Part shown: piece after piece, positions 18,501 to 25,934 of the stretch
Numbering within the stretch: position 1 is the stretch's first letter
How the letters are laid out: the number at the start of each line of letters is the position of its first letter
Assembly (NCBI GenBank): GCA_947632005.1
Contig: CANRNU010000007.1
Location: 1-64,000 of the forward strand
Direction of reading: 5' to 3'
Source: an uncultured Oscillospiraceae bacterium
GTDB taxonomy: Bacteria; Bacillota; Clostridia; Oscillospirales; Oscillospiraceae
DNA length: 64,000 nt
Notes under the pieces: model-generated
Databases searched by the model: none
Told to the model about the DNA's origin: nothing
What the model saw: only the letters and a program-made list of their open reading frames with translations
Program-made: the position numbers and the translations under genes

Positions 18501-19171
18501 AAGTCACGCTTCTCTGCATCCTCATCGCCGTATTGAGTTACGGCCTGGGCGCGTTGAATGGGGCCATGATCCTCAGCAAATTCATCTTTCATAAGGACAT
18601 CCGCAAGTATGGCTCCCACAACGCGGGCTATACCAACTTCGTGCGGGTGTTCGGGACCAAGTGGGGCCCGGCGGTCTTTGCGGTGGATGTGCTGAAGACG
18701 GCCATCGCGGTGTTGGCGGGCGGCCTTTTGATGCTGATCGTGGACCGCAGCGGTGATTTCGTGACGGTGGGACGGCTGCTTGCCGGCTTCTGCACGGTGC
18801 TGGGGCATATGTATCCCATCCAGTACCAGCTCCGGGGCGGCAAGGGCGTGGCCTGCTGCATGGCCACCCTGTGGCTGGCGGACTGGCGCGTGGGCCTGGT
18901 AGCCACAGGCGTGTTCGTCATCGTCATCGCGTTTTCCCAGTATGTGTCCCTGGCCAGCATGTGCGCCTGCTTCGTCGGGGCGCTGGCGACGTGGGTGTTC
19001 ACGCCCAGCGAGCATCTGAAGGGCGTGTGCGGCACGCTGGTGCTCATCATGGCGCTGCTCATCATCTGGCGCCACCGGGGGAACATCTTCCGCATCCTGG
19101 AGCACCGGGAGCCCCGGGTCAAATGGGGCCGGGCGCAGACCGACCGCCGTATGCGGGACGACAAGTTTTAA
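18497..19171 (+). CDS. plsY: Glycerol-3-phosphate acyltransferase PlsY (divergent)
   Basis: 224 residues with about five membrane helices. PlsY transfers the acyl group from acyl-phosphate to glycerol 3-phosphate, the first step of phospholipid synthesis. The glycine-rich second motif RGGKGVA is intact, and a third motif RHRGNIFRILEHRE is recognisable. The first motif reads GSHNAGYTNFVR, where most PlsY proteins have GSGNPGATN, so it is a divergent member. The der-plsY order is common in Firmicutes, which supports the call. A hairpin terminator follows. Confidence 0.88.
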   Translation: MKVTLLCILIAVLSYGLGALNGAMILSKFIFHKDIRKYGSHNAGYTNFVRVFGTKWGPAVFAVDVLKTAIAVLAGGLLMLIVDRSGDFVTVGRLLAGFCTVLGHMYPIQYQLRGGKGVACCMATLWLADWRVGLVATGVFVIVIAFSQYVSLASMCACFVGALATWVFTPSEHLKGVCGTLVLIMALLIIWRHRGNIFRILEHREPRVKWGRAQTDRRMRDDKF

Positions 19172-19189
19172 GCTGTGATACGACAGAAA

Positions 19190-19220
19190 GGGCGCTCTCC
19201 GGACAGGAGAGCGCCCTTTT
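19190..19220 (+). terminator. Terminator after plsY, probably bidirectional
   Basis: An 11-bp stem GGGCGCTCTCC (19190-19200) pairs with GGAGAGCGCCC (19206-19216) and is followed by TTTT. It is flanked by AAA on the other side, so it could also end ywlG, which converges on it. Confidence 0.85.
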
Positions 19221-19263
19221 CATGCCGCCGTTCCGTCTTCGGCCCGGCGGTCCGGGCAGGGGT

Positions 19264-19824
19264 CTATTTCAGGTCCTCGTTGTAGACGGCCCGGTCGCCG
19301 CCGATGAATTTGGGGCGGGTGCGGGCGGCCAGGACCATGGCCTGGCCCAGACTGCTGTTCTCCAGCTGCAGGGGCACGGCCACCTCCTTCAGGTGCATGC
19401 CGATGAGCACGCCGCCGATGTCCAGGCCCGCGTCGGCCCGGATGTGCTCCAGCACCACCGGGTTGGGCAGGGACTTATAGGCCGCCGTGGCGAAGCTGCC
19501 GCCGGCCTTGGGCTGGGGCACCACGTTCACGATCTCCGCGCCGGGCACCGCCTTGGCCTCCGTGATGATGGCCCGATTCAGATGCTCGCAGCACTGGGCG
19601 GCCAGATAGATGCCCTTGGTATACAGGACCCGGTAGATGCCCTCGAAAATGACCTGCCCCACCTCGGGGGCGGAGGCCTTGCCGATCTTGCCGCCGTTGA
19701 CGGTGCTGGTGCTGCAGCCGACCACCACGATCTGGCCCCGGCGCAGTCCGGCTCTCTGGACCAGTTCCTCCGCCGCTGCCGCCGCCTGGGCGCGGATCTG
19801 TTCCAATGCTTCCAACTCTGTCAT
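19264..19824 (-). CDS. ywlG: YwlG family protein (TIGR01440/DUF436)
   Basis: 186 residues. The family signature is seen in GCSTSTVNGGKIGKASAPEVG, QCCEHLNRAI and DIGGVLIGMHLK. It is a small cytoplasmic protein found across Firmicutes, often near glyA or ribose-5-phosphate isomerase genes; the function is not established to my knowledge. Here it stands alone, convergent with plsY and divergent from rpmH. An AAGGAGA Shine-Dalgarno lies just upstream of ATG 19824. Confidence 0.9.
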   Translation of the reverse strand: MTELEALEQIRAQAAAAAEELVQRAGLRRGQIVVVGCSTSTVNGGKIGKASAPEVGQVIFEGIYRVLYTKGIYLAAQCCEHLNRAIITEAKAVPGAEIVNVVPQPKAGGSFATAAYKSLPNPVVLEHIRADAGLDIGGVLIGMHLKEVAVPLQLENSSLGQAMVLAARTRPKFIGGDRAVYNEDLK

Positions 19825-19928
19825 TGCCTTCTCCTTTCCCGCCTGGGGCGAGGTGTGATGTTCTGTATTTTAAAACATTTCCGCCGGAAAAACAAGGCCC
19901 CCGGCAGGGCGGGGAATGTAATTTCTGG

Positions 19929-19957
19929 TTGACAGACCCCCACATTTTTTATATAAT
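19929..19957 (+). promoter_or_regulatory. Consensus promoter for the rpmH operon
   Basis: TTGACA (19929-19934) and TATAAT (19952-19957) are 17 bp apart, a perfect match. The rpmH start is about 87 nt past the expected transcription start. I see no DnaA-box cluster in 19825-20050. Confidence 0.9.
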
Positions 19958-20050
19958 AACCAAGTTACTGCGCATAAATGAAACAACGCGCCAACTAACG
20001 GCGGCCCTGCCGCCGATGAGTAATTCAGAACAGAAAGGACGAAACGAAAA

Positions 20051-20185
20051 ATGCTGCGAACCTATCAGCCCAAGAAGCGTCATGCCCAGAAGGAGCACGG
20101 CTTCCGCAAGCGCATGTCCACCCGCAACGGTCGGAAGGTCATCTCCGCCCGCCGCGCCAAGGGCCGCAAGAAGCTGAGCTACTGA
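20051..20185 (+). CDS. rpmH: 50S ribosomal protein L34
   Basis: 44 residues beginning [20 protein letters not shown] and ending [11 protein letters not shown], the standard L34 sequence. It is highly basic and part of the large ribosomal subunit. AAAGGAC lies upstream of ATG 20051. It heads the conserved run rpmH-rnpA-yidD-yidC-jag. dnaA, often divergent from rpmH, is replaced here by ywlG. Confidence 0.98.
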   Translation: MLRTYQPKKRHAQKEHGFRKRMSTRNGRKVISARRAKGRKKLSY

Positions 20186-20210
20186 CAAGCACGCCGGTGA
20201 CCGGGGAACC

Positions 20211-20546
20211 GTGAAGACGACGACCTCCCTGAAGCTGGACCGGGATTTCCGCCGGGTCTACCGCAAGGGCGCCAGCGCCGTGCGGCCCTGCCTGGTGCTG
20301 TATGCCCGCAGGACCGGCGGCCGGGAAAACCGCCTGGGCATCACTGTCACCGCCAAGGTGGGCAAGGCCCACACCAGAAACCTGGTGCGCCGCCGTCTGC
20401 GGGAGATATACCGCCTGCATGAAGACGGCATCCGCATGGGGTATGATTTTGTGGTGGTGGCCCGGACACGGGCCGCGACGGCGGAATACGGGCGGCTGGA
20501 AAAAGAATTCCTGTCCGCGAGCCAAGAGCTGGGGGCGGCGCTGTGA
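20211..20546 (+). CDS. rnpA: Ribonuclease P protein component
   Basis: 111 residues from a GTG start at 20211. It contains the RNase P protein motif as [16 protein letters not shown] (the RNR core, here R-N-L-V-R-R-R) and an N-terminal [10 protein letters not shown]. It helps the RNase P RNA bind pre-tRNA and remove 5' leaders. The stop codon overlaps the yidD start by 4 nt. Confidence 0.96.
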   Translation: MKTTTSLKLDRDFRRVYRKGASAVRPCLVLYARRTGGRENRLGITVTAKVGKAHTRNLVRRRLREIYRLHEDGIRMGYDFVVVARTRAATAEYGRLEKEFLSASQELGAAL

Positions 20547-20761
20547 AGCGGCTGCTGCTGGCTATCGTCCGTTTTTACCGGAAGCGCATCTCCCCGTTCA
20601 CAAGACCAAGCTGCCGGTTCATCCCCACCTGCAGCGAGTATGCCCTCATCGCCATCGAGCGATACGGGGCATGGAAAGGCGGGTGGCTGGCTTTGAAGCG
20701 CATCCTGCGTTGCCACCCATTCCACCGGGGGGAACACGATTTTTACGACCCTGTACCGTAA
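20543..20761 (+). CDS. yidD: Membrane protein insertion efficiency factor YidD
   Basis: 72 residues from a GTG start at 20543. The family hallmarks are all present: [47 protein letters not shown]. YidD is a small amphipathic membrane-associated protein that aids Sec/YidC-dependent insertion. It sits between rnpA and yidC as in most bacteria. Confidence 0.97.
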   Translation: MKRLLLAIVRFYRKRISPFTRPSCRFIPTCSEYALIAIERYGAWKGGWLALKRILRCHPFHRGEHDFYDPVP

Positions 20762-20774
20762 ATAGGAGAGAAGT

Positions 20775-22193
20775 ATGTTAAAAGCTATCGCAAAGCCTTT
20801 CGGCAAGCTGATGCTCCTGCTCTACAACCTGACGGGCAACTACGGCGTGGCCATCATCCTGTTCGCGTTGGTCGTGAAGCTCATCATGCTGCCGTTCCAG
20901 CTCAAGAGCAAGAAGAGCATGATGCGCATGAGCCGCATGACGCCCCGTCTCAAGGAGCTGGAGAAGAAATTCGGCAACGACCAGCAGCGGTACCAGCAGG
21001 AGATGGCCAAGCTCTATAAGGAGGAGGGCGTCAACCCCATGGGCGGGTGCCTGTGGAGCCTGTTGCCGTTCCCCATCCTGATCGCCCTGTACCAGGCCAT
21101 CCGTTACCCCCTGACCATCATGATGGGCGTGGCGGAGGACCTTATGGCAGAGGGCGGCGCCGCCTATCAGCTGCTGCAGCAGCTGGGGTATCAGACCGCC
21201 ACTGGACGGTCCATGTACTATGACCAGATCTTCCAGTCCAAGTTCATCACGGAAAATCTGGCGGCGTTCCAGAACATCTCGGATAAGTTCCAGGCCATCA
21301 GCTATAAGTTCCTGGGCCTGGACCTGAGCCAGGTGCCCCAGTTCTCCTTCTGGAAGTGGGATTTCAGCGACACCTCTCAGTGGCTGCCGGCCCTGGGCCT
21401 GTTCATGATCCCGGTGCTCAGCGCCCTGCTGAGCTGGCTTTCCATGAAGGCCGCCAACGCCGCCAACCCCCAGACCGCCGATACCCAGCGGCAGATGCGG
21501 ACCATGAACCTTATCATGCCGCTGATGAGCCTCTACATCTGCTTTACCATGCCCGGCGTCATGGGCATCTACTGGATCGCCCAGAGCGTGTTCGCCATGG
21601 CCCAGGACATCATCCTGAACAAGGTCTATAACAAGCAGCTGGACATCGAGGATGCGGACCGCATCCAGCGGGAGAAGGCCAAGGAGGCCGAACTGGAGGC
21701 CAAACGCCAGGAGACCGAGCGGCTGAAGGCCGAGGGCATCACTGTAGAGAACAAGAACACCTCCAAGAAGAACAAGCGCGCCGTGGCCGCCCAGAAGGAA
21801 GTGGAGCGGAAGGCCGCCGAGGCCCGGGCTGCGAAGCTGGCCAAGAAGGGCCTGTCCGAGGAGGATATCCCCGCGTCCCAAGTGGGCGACCGGCGCTATG
21901 CCAGGGGCCGGGCCTATGTGCCTGACCGGTATACCAATCCCGAGACGGCGGAGGAGAAGACCCTCGCCGCCGCGGCGGAGAGCGAGGCCCATGAGGAGCC
22001 TGCCGCCCCGGAGGAGGCGGTACCGGAAGCGCCCGCGGCGGACAGCGCGGCGGCGCCTGCGGAGGCCGGGTCCGAGATGGTGACAGCGGCGGAGACCGCT
22101 CCGGAGGAGGCCCCCGCCGGAACGGAGAGCGAGAGCGAAGAGCAAGCGCCTGAGACGGAGGAAGAAGAGAAGCCGTCGGAGGGCGAGGAGTAA
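20775..22193 (+). CDS. yidC: Membrane protein insertase YidC (OxaA/SpoIIIJ type)
   Basis: 472 residues. The N-terminal two-thirds carry the five-helix YidC core: YGVAIILFALVVKLIMLPFQLKSK at helix 1 to the coiled cytoplasmic hairpin, then NPMGGCLWSLLPFPILIALYQAIR, and late helices near residues 205-280. The C-terminal 190 residues are charged and low in complexity, first Lys/Glu coiled coil and then Ala/Glu/Pro-rich, which is longer than in the usual SpoIIIJ and may bind ribosomes. It inserts membrane proteins alone or with SecYEG. There is no N-terminal Cys, so the lipoprotein form is not evident. Confidence 0.95.
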   Translation: MLKAIAKPFGKLMLLLYNLTGNYGVAIILFALVVKLIMLPFQLKSKKSMMRMSRMTPRLKELEKKFGNDQQRYQQEMAKLYKEEGVNPMGGCLWSLLPFPILIALYQAIRYPLTIMMGVAEDLMAEGGAAYQLLQQLGYQTATGRSMYYDQIFQSKFITENLAAFQNISDKFQAISYKFLGLDLSQVPQFSFWKWDFSDTSQWLPALGLFMIPVLSALLSWLSMKAANAANPQTADTQRQMRTMNLIMPLMSLYICFTMPGVMGIYWIAQSVFAMAQDIILNKVYNKQLDIEDADRIQREKAKEAELEAKRQETERLKAEGITVENKNTSKKNKRAVAAQKEVERKAAEARAAKLAKKGLSEEDIPASQVGDRRYARGRAYVPDRYTNPETAEEKTLAAAAESEAHEEPAAPEEAVPEAPAADSAAAPAEAGSEMVTAAETAPEEAPAGTESESEEQAPETEEEEKPSEGEE

Positions 22194-22212
22194 ACGGAGG
22201 AAGAGCACTTTT

Positions 22213-23058
22213 ATGCAGAAATCGATCGAAGTCCGTGGAAAGACGACGGACGACGCCCTGGCAAAGGGCCTGGCGGAGCTGGGCCTGGAGCGGGACGATG
22301 TGTCAGTCGAGATCATAGAGCGGGGCAAGAAAGGCGTATTTGGCATCGGCGCCGTGGAGGCGGTGATCCGCATCTCCTATGAGGCCCCGGACGAGGCCCC
22401 CGCTCCCAAGACCGCCGCTCCGGCGGCAAAACCCGCGCCGGCCCCCGCGCCGGTCCGCCAGGAGGCCCCCAAGGCCCCCGCGGCAAAGCCCGCGCCTGCG
22501 GCAAGACCCGCTCCGGCGGCGGCAAAGCCTGCGCCCGCGCCGCAGCCCTTCCAGAAGGCGGAGGGGACCCAGGCCGAGCAGACAGAGCAGTTTTTGAAGG
22601 GCCTGCTGGCCCATATGGGCGTAGAGGCGGAGATGTCCATCCGTCCCCGGGAGGCCGGCGGTCTGGACGTGCAGCTCAGCGGCGACCACATCGGCGCCGT
22701 CATCGGCCGCCGGGGCGAGACCCTGGATGCCATCCAGCATCTGACCAACTATGTGGTGAACCGGGGCAGCGACCGCCACGCCCACATCAATGTGGACGCG
22801 GAGAACTACCGGGCCAAGCGTGAGGACTCCCTGGTCCATCTGGCGGAGAAGATGGCGGAAAAGGCCATCAAGTATAAGCGCAGCATGGCCCTGGAGCCCA
22901 TGAACTCCTATGAGCGCCATGTGATCCATACCGCCCTGCAGGACTACGAGGGCGTCACCACCAGCTCCATCGGTACGGAGCCAAACCGCCGGGTCGTGGT
23001 CTCCTATGTGAAGCCGGAGACAAAGAAAGAACCTTCCGGCTACAAAGAGTGGTGTTAA
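22213..23058 (+). CDS. jag: RNA-binding protein Jag/KhpB (SpoIIIJ-associated)
   Basis: 281 residues. An N-terminal Jag_N domain (about 1-55, MQKSIEVRGKTTDDALAKGL, ending GIGAVEAVIRI) is followed by a Pro/Ala/Lys linker of about 60 residues, then a KH domain (GDHIGAVIGRRGETLDAIQHL) and an R3H domain (NSYERHVIHTALQDYEGV to EPNRRVVV). Jag/KhpB binds RNA with KhpA and affects cell wall elongation and division in Gram-positives. It follows yidC by 19 bp. mnmE, commonly next, is not here. Confidence 0.95.
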   Translation: MQKSIEVRGKTTDDALAKGLAELGLERDDVSVEIIERGKKGVFGIGAVEAVIRISYEAPDEAPAPKTAAPAAKPAPAPAPVRQEAPKAPAAKPAPAARPAPAAAKPAPAPQPFQKAEGTQAEQTEQFLKGLLAHMGVEAEMSIRPREAGGLDVQLSGDHIGAVIGRRGETLDAIQHLTNYVVNRGSDRHAHINVDAENYRAKREDSLVHLAEKMAEKAIKYKRSMALEPMNSYERHVIHTALQDYEGVTTSSIGTEPNRRVVVSYVKPETKKEPSGYKEWC

Positions 23059-23072
23059 TCTGAACTGCAATG

Positions 23073-23104
23073 GGGACGGCTTTGGCCGTCCCGATTGCTA
23101 TACA
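23073..23104 (+). promoter_or_regulatory. Hairpin plus extended -10 element upstream of the MBOAT gene
   Basis: GGGACGGC (23073-23080) pairs with GCCGTCCC (23085-23092). It is followed by GATTGCTATACA with an extended -10 (TG-C-TATACA, 23096-23104). The hairpin may end the jag transcript while the -10 starts the next one. It resembles the element at 17100-17133. Confidence 0.4.
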
Positions 23105-23130
23105 TTCTGCTTGCAACGGAGGACAGCTCC

Positions 23131-24591
23131 ATGGTATTTTCCAGCGCCATATTCCTGTTCGCGTTTTTCCCGGCGGTGTTTGCCGTGTACCGGCTCGTCC
23201 CGGGCATGAAGGGCAAAAACGCCGTTCTTGTCCTGGTCAGCCTGGTGTTCTATTGCTTCGGCCGGCTGGCCCATCTGCCGCTGCTGCTGGCTTCCATCCT
23301 GGTCAACTGGGCCGCGGGACGGCTGCTGGGAAAGACGGAGGATAAGAAAAAGCGCCGGGCAGTCGTGACGGCTGCCGTGGTGTTCGACCTGGGGCTCATG
23401 GGCGTTTTCAAGTATCTGGATTTCATCGTGGAGAACATCAACGCCATCTCCGGCGCGGCCATCCCCCTGCCGGGTATCTCTCTGCCCCTGGGTATCTCCT
23501 TTTTCACCTTCACGGCCATGAGCTATGTGATCGAGGTCTACCGCAAGCCCGGGAACATGGCGGAGAGCCTGCTGGATACGGTGCTGTACATATCTCTGTT
23601 CCCCACCATCTCGTCCGGCCCCATCGTGAGCTGGAAGACCGCCCGGCCCCAGATGAGGGAGCGGACCTGCTCGGCGGAAAAGACCGCTCAGGGCATCCGC
23701 CGGTTCATCGTGGGCATGGGGAAAAAGCTGCTCATCGCAGACATCGTGGGGAAGATGGTGGACGGCATTTACACCGGCTCCGCGCTGGACGCCCGCCTGG
23801 CCTGGCTGGGAGCGCTGGGCTATGCCGTACAGATCTATTTCGACTTTGCCGGATACTCCGATATGGCCATCGGCATCGGACAGGTGTTCGGCTTTGCCCT
23901 GCCGGAGAACTTTGACCGGCCCTATACCGCCCTCGGCCTGACGGACTTCTGGAAGCGCTGGCACATCAGCCTGACCACTTGGTTCCGCAATTATCTCTAT
24001 ATGCCGCTGGTCATGAGCCGGCCCCTGCAGAAGCTCTATAAGAAATGGGCGGCCAGATACGGTCGGGCCAAGGCCAACAAGCTGTCCATCCTCATCCCCA
24101 TGGCGGTGGTGTGGCTGCTGACGGGCCTGTGGCACGGGGCGGCCTGGAACTATGTGCTGTGGGGAGCATGGCACGGGCTGTTCTGCGCCCTGGAGGGCGT
24201 GGGGCTCATCCGCACCAAGGGACTGGAAAAGTCCTTCGGGGGACGGCTGCTCCTGCGGCTGTACACCTGGGCGGTGATACTGCTGGGGGTGGTTCTGTTT
24301 CGGGCCGGGAGCCTGGCTCGGGCGGGGCAGATGTTCTCTGCCATGTTCACCGGCTGGAAGTTCCTGCCGGCGGCCACGCTCCAGCTGCAGATCCTGTGTA
24401 CGCCTCTGACGGTGTTCTGCCTTGTGCTGGGCACGGTCCTGTCTGTCGTCCGGCTGCCTGCCCTTGGCGGACGGACGGAGAAGTGGGCGCAGCCGCTGTC
24501 CTATGTGCTGGCGCTGGGACTTCTGGTCCTGTGCGTCATGAACATGGCCCAGAGCGGTTTCCAGCCGTTTATCTACGGCGTGCAGTTCTGA
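23131..24591 (+). CDS. MBOAT-family O-acyltransferase (AlgI/DltB-like)
   Basis: 486 residues from ATG 23131, preceded by CGGAGGAC; upstream in-frame starts are rare codons inside the promoter element. About ten or more membrane helices are present. The MBOAT core is seen in GYSDMAIGIGQVFGF, TDFWKRWHISLTTWFRNYLY and LTGLWHGAAWNYVLWGAWHG; the last contains the conserved membrane His. Such proteins pass acetyl or other acyl groups across the membrane to polysaccharide or teichoic acid. The next gene is AlgJ/AlgX-like, which fits polysaccharide O-acetylation better than D-alanylation; there are no dlt partners. Confidence 0.92.
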   Translation: MVFSSAIFLFAFFPAVFAVYRLVPGMKGKNAVLVLVSLVFYCFGRLAHLPLLLASILVNWAAGRLLGKTEDKKKRRAVVTAAVVFDLGLMGVFKYLDFIVENINAISGAAIPLPGISLPLGISFFTFTAMSYVIEVYRKPGNMAESLLDTVLYISLFPTISSGPIVSWKTARPQMRERTCSAEKTAQGIRRFIVGMGKKLLIADIVGKMVDGIYTGSALDARLAWLGALGYAVQIYFDFAGYSDMAIGIGQVFGFALPENFDRPYTALGLTDFWKRWHISLTTWFRNYLYMPLVMSRPLQKLYKKWAARYGRAKANKLSILIPMAVVWLLTGLWHGAAWNYVLWGAWHGLFCALEGVGLIRTKGLEKSFGGRLLLRLYTWAVILLGVVLFRAGSLARAGQMFSAMFTGWKFLPAATLQLQILCTPLTVFCLVLGTVLSVVRLPALGGRTEKWAQPLSYVLALGLLVLCVMNMAQSGFQPFIYGVQF

Positions 24592-24605
24592 GGGGAGGGC
24601 GTGAG

Positions 24606-25919
24606 ATGAAGAAAGTCGGATACATTCTGTTCAGCGCGGTCTTCTTTCTGGCCTGTCTGGTCCCCTCAGTGGGTATGCTGATCAAGGGGCCGGCCCCGGC
24701 GGCGGCCAATGAGATCCCCGCTGCCAGGCCCAGTCTTGTCAAAATGGACGGCAGCTGGAACAAAAACGTCCTGTCCGAGCTGCAGACCTATATGTCCAAC
24801 GGCTTCTTCCTGCGGCTGGAGGGCATCACCGCCTGGGACACCGTGGCAGCGAAGGTGTTCGACACCTCCGCCAACGACGACGTGCTCATCGGGCCGGACG
24901 GCTGGCTGTTCTACGGCGAGGCGGTGAACGATATCTCCGGCGCCGGTCAGATGACGGACCGGGAGATCTGGTGCGCCGCCCGGGGACTGGCCCTCATGCA
25001 GGAGTACGCCCAAAGCCAGGGCGCGGATTTCCTCTTCACCGTCCCCTGCGGCAAGTACACCCTCTATCCGGAACACGCGCCCTCCTATGTGACCGTGGCC
25101 GAGAGCGGCAACCGGGAACGGCTGGAGGCGGAGCTGGCGAAACAGGGTGTTAATTATGTAAACCTTTATGAGACGTTTACCGGGGTGGACGAGGAGCTCT
25201 ACTGGCGGTGGGACAGCCATTGGCACAGCCGGGGCGCAGCCCTGGCGGCGGACGCCATCCTGGCCGCGGCGGGGAGCCAGACGGACTATTTTGCCGGGCC
25301 CTTCACGCCGGTCCTGAACCACACCGGCGACCTGTACGAAATGCTCTATCCCACGGGAAAAGCCCTGGAAAATGACTATAGCTGGGGCCCGGGCTTCACC
25401 TTCCAGTACCTCAGCAACTTCCACTCGGCGGACGACATCACCATCGAGACGGAGAACGCCGGGGCAGAGGGGAGCCTCATCATGTTCCGGGACTCCTCCG
25501 GCCGGAGCCTCTACCCCTTCATGGCCCAGAGCTTCGGACGGGCCTACTTCTCCCGGCAGAATAACTATCGTTTAGATTATGTAAACCAGCAGTCCGCCAC
25601 GCTCGTGGTGACGGAGATCGCCGAACGGACGCTGCCGTATCTGCTGCGGTATCCGGCGGTATACCCGGCTCCGGCGCGGGATGCGTCCGTGCTGGACGGG
25701 GCGGCTGCCCTGGAGAGCGAGCTGACCGCGGAGGACCCGGACAAGACCATGGAGGGATACGTGAAGCTCACCGGGACCCTGCCGGAGACGGCGGCGGACG
25801 CGGCGGTGTACCTGTCCGTGGACGGAGCGGTGTATGAGGCCATCCCCAACGAGGGCGCCTTCACCGCCTATCTGCCCGGGGACACAGACTGGCAGAGCGC
25901 TCAGGTCTACGTGGGATGA
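24606..25919 (+). CDS. AlgJ/AlgX-like membrane-anchored SGNH-type acetyltransferase partner (DHHW family)
   Basis: 437 residues from ATG 24606 (GAGGGGAGGGC upstream). One N-terminal membrane helix (about 5-25) anchors an outer domain with the motif RWDSHWHSRGA, the family's D-x-H-W active-site block, and GPDGWLFY near residue 99. FRDSSG near residue 298 may hold the catalytic Ser. It is expected to accept the acyl group moved by the MBOAT protein and transfer it to an extracellular glycan. The two genes are 14 bp apart and form a pair; the glycan is unknown and no synthesis genes are nearby. Confidence 0.82.
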   Translation: MKKVGYILFSAVFFLACLVPSVGMLIKGPAPAAANEIPAARPSLVKMDGSWNKNVLSELQTYMSNGFFLRLEGITAWDTVAAKVFDTSANDDVLIGPDGWLFYGEAVNDISGAGQMTDREIWCAARGLALMQEYAQSQGADFLFTVPCGKYTLYPEHAPSYVTVAESGNRERLEAELAKQGVNYVNLYETFTGVDEELYWRWDSHWHSRGAALAADAILAAAGSQTDYFAGPFTPVLNHTGDLYEMLYPTGKALENDYSWGPGFTFQYLSNFHSADDITIETENAGAEGSLIMFRDSSGRSLYPFMAQSFGRAYFSRQNNYRLDYVNQQSATLVVTEIAERTLPYLLRYPAVYPAPARDASVLDGAAALESELTAEDPDKTMEGYVKLTGTLPETAADAAVYLSVDGAVYEAIPNEGAFTAYLPGDTDWQSAQVYVG

Positions 25920-25934
25920 CGGGAGGAGATACAC

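Noticed and set aside
19825-20050. Origin of replication next to rpmH
   Set aside because: No dnaA neighbour and no cluster of TTATCCACA-like boxes is visible.
23131-24591. DltB and D-alanylation of teichoic acid
   Set aside because: No dltA, dltC or dltD is nearby; the partner is AlgJ/AlgX-like.
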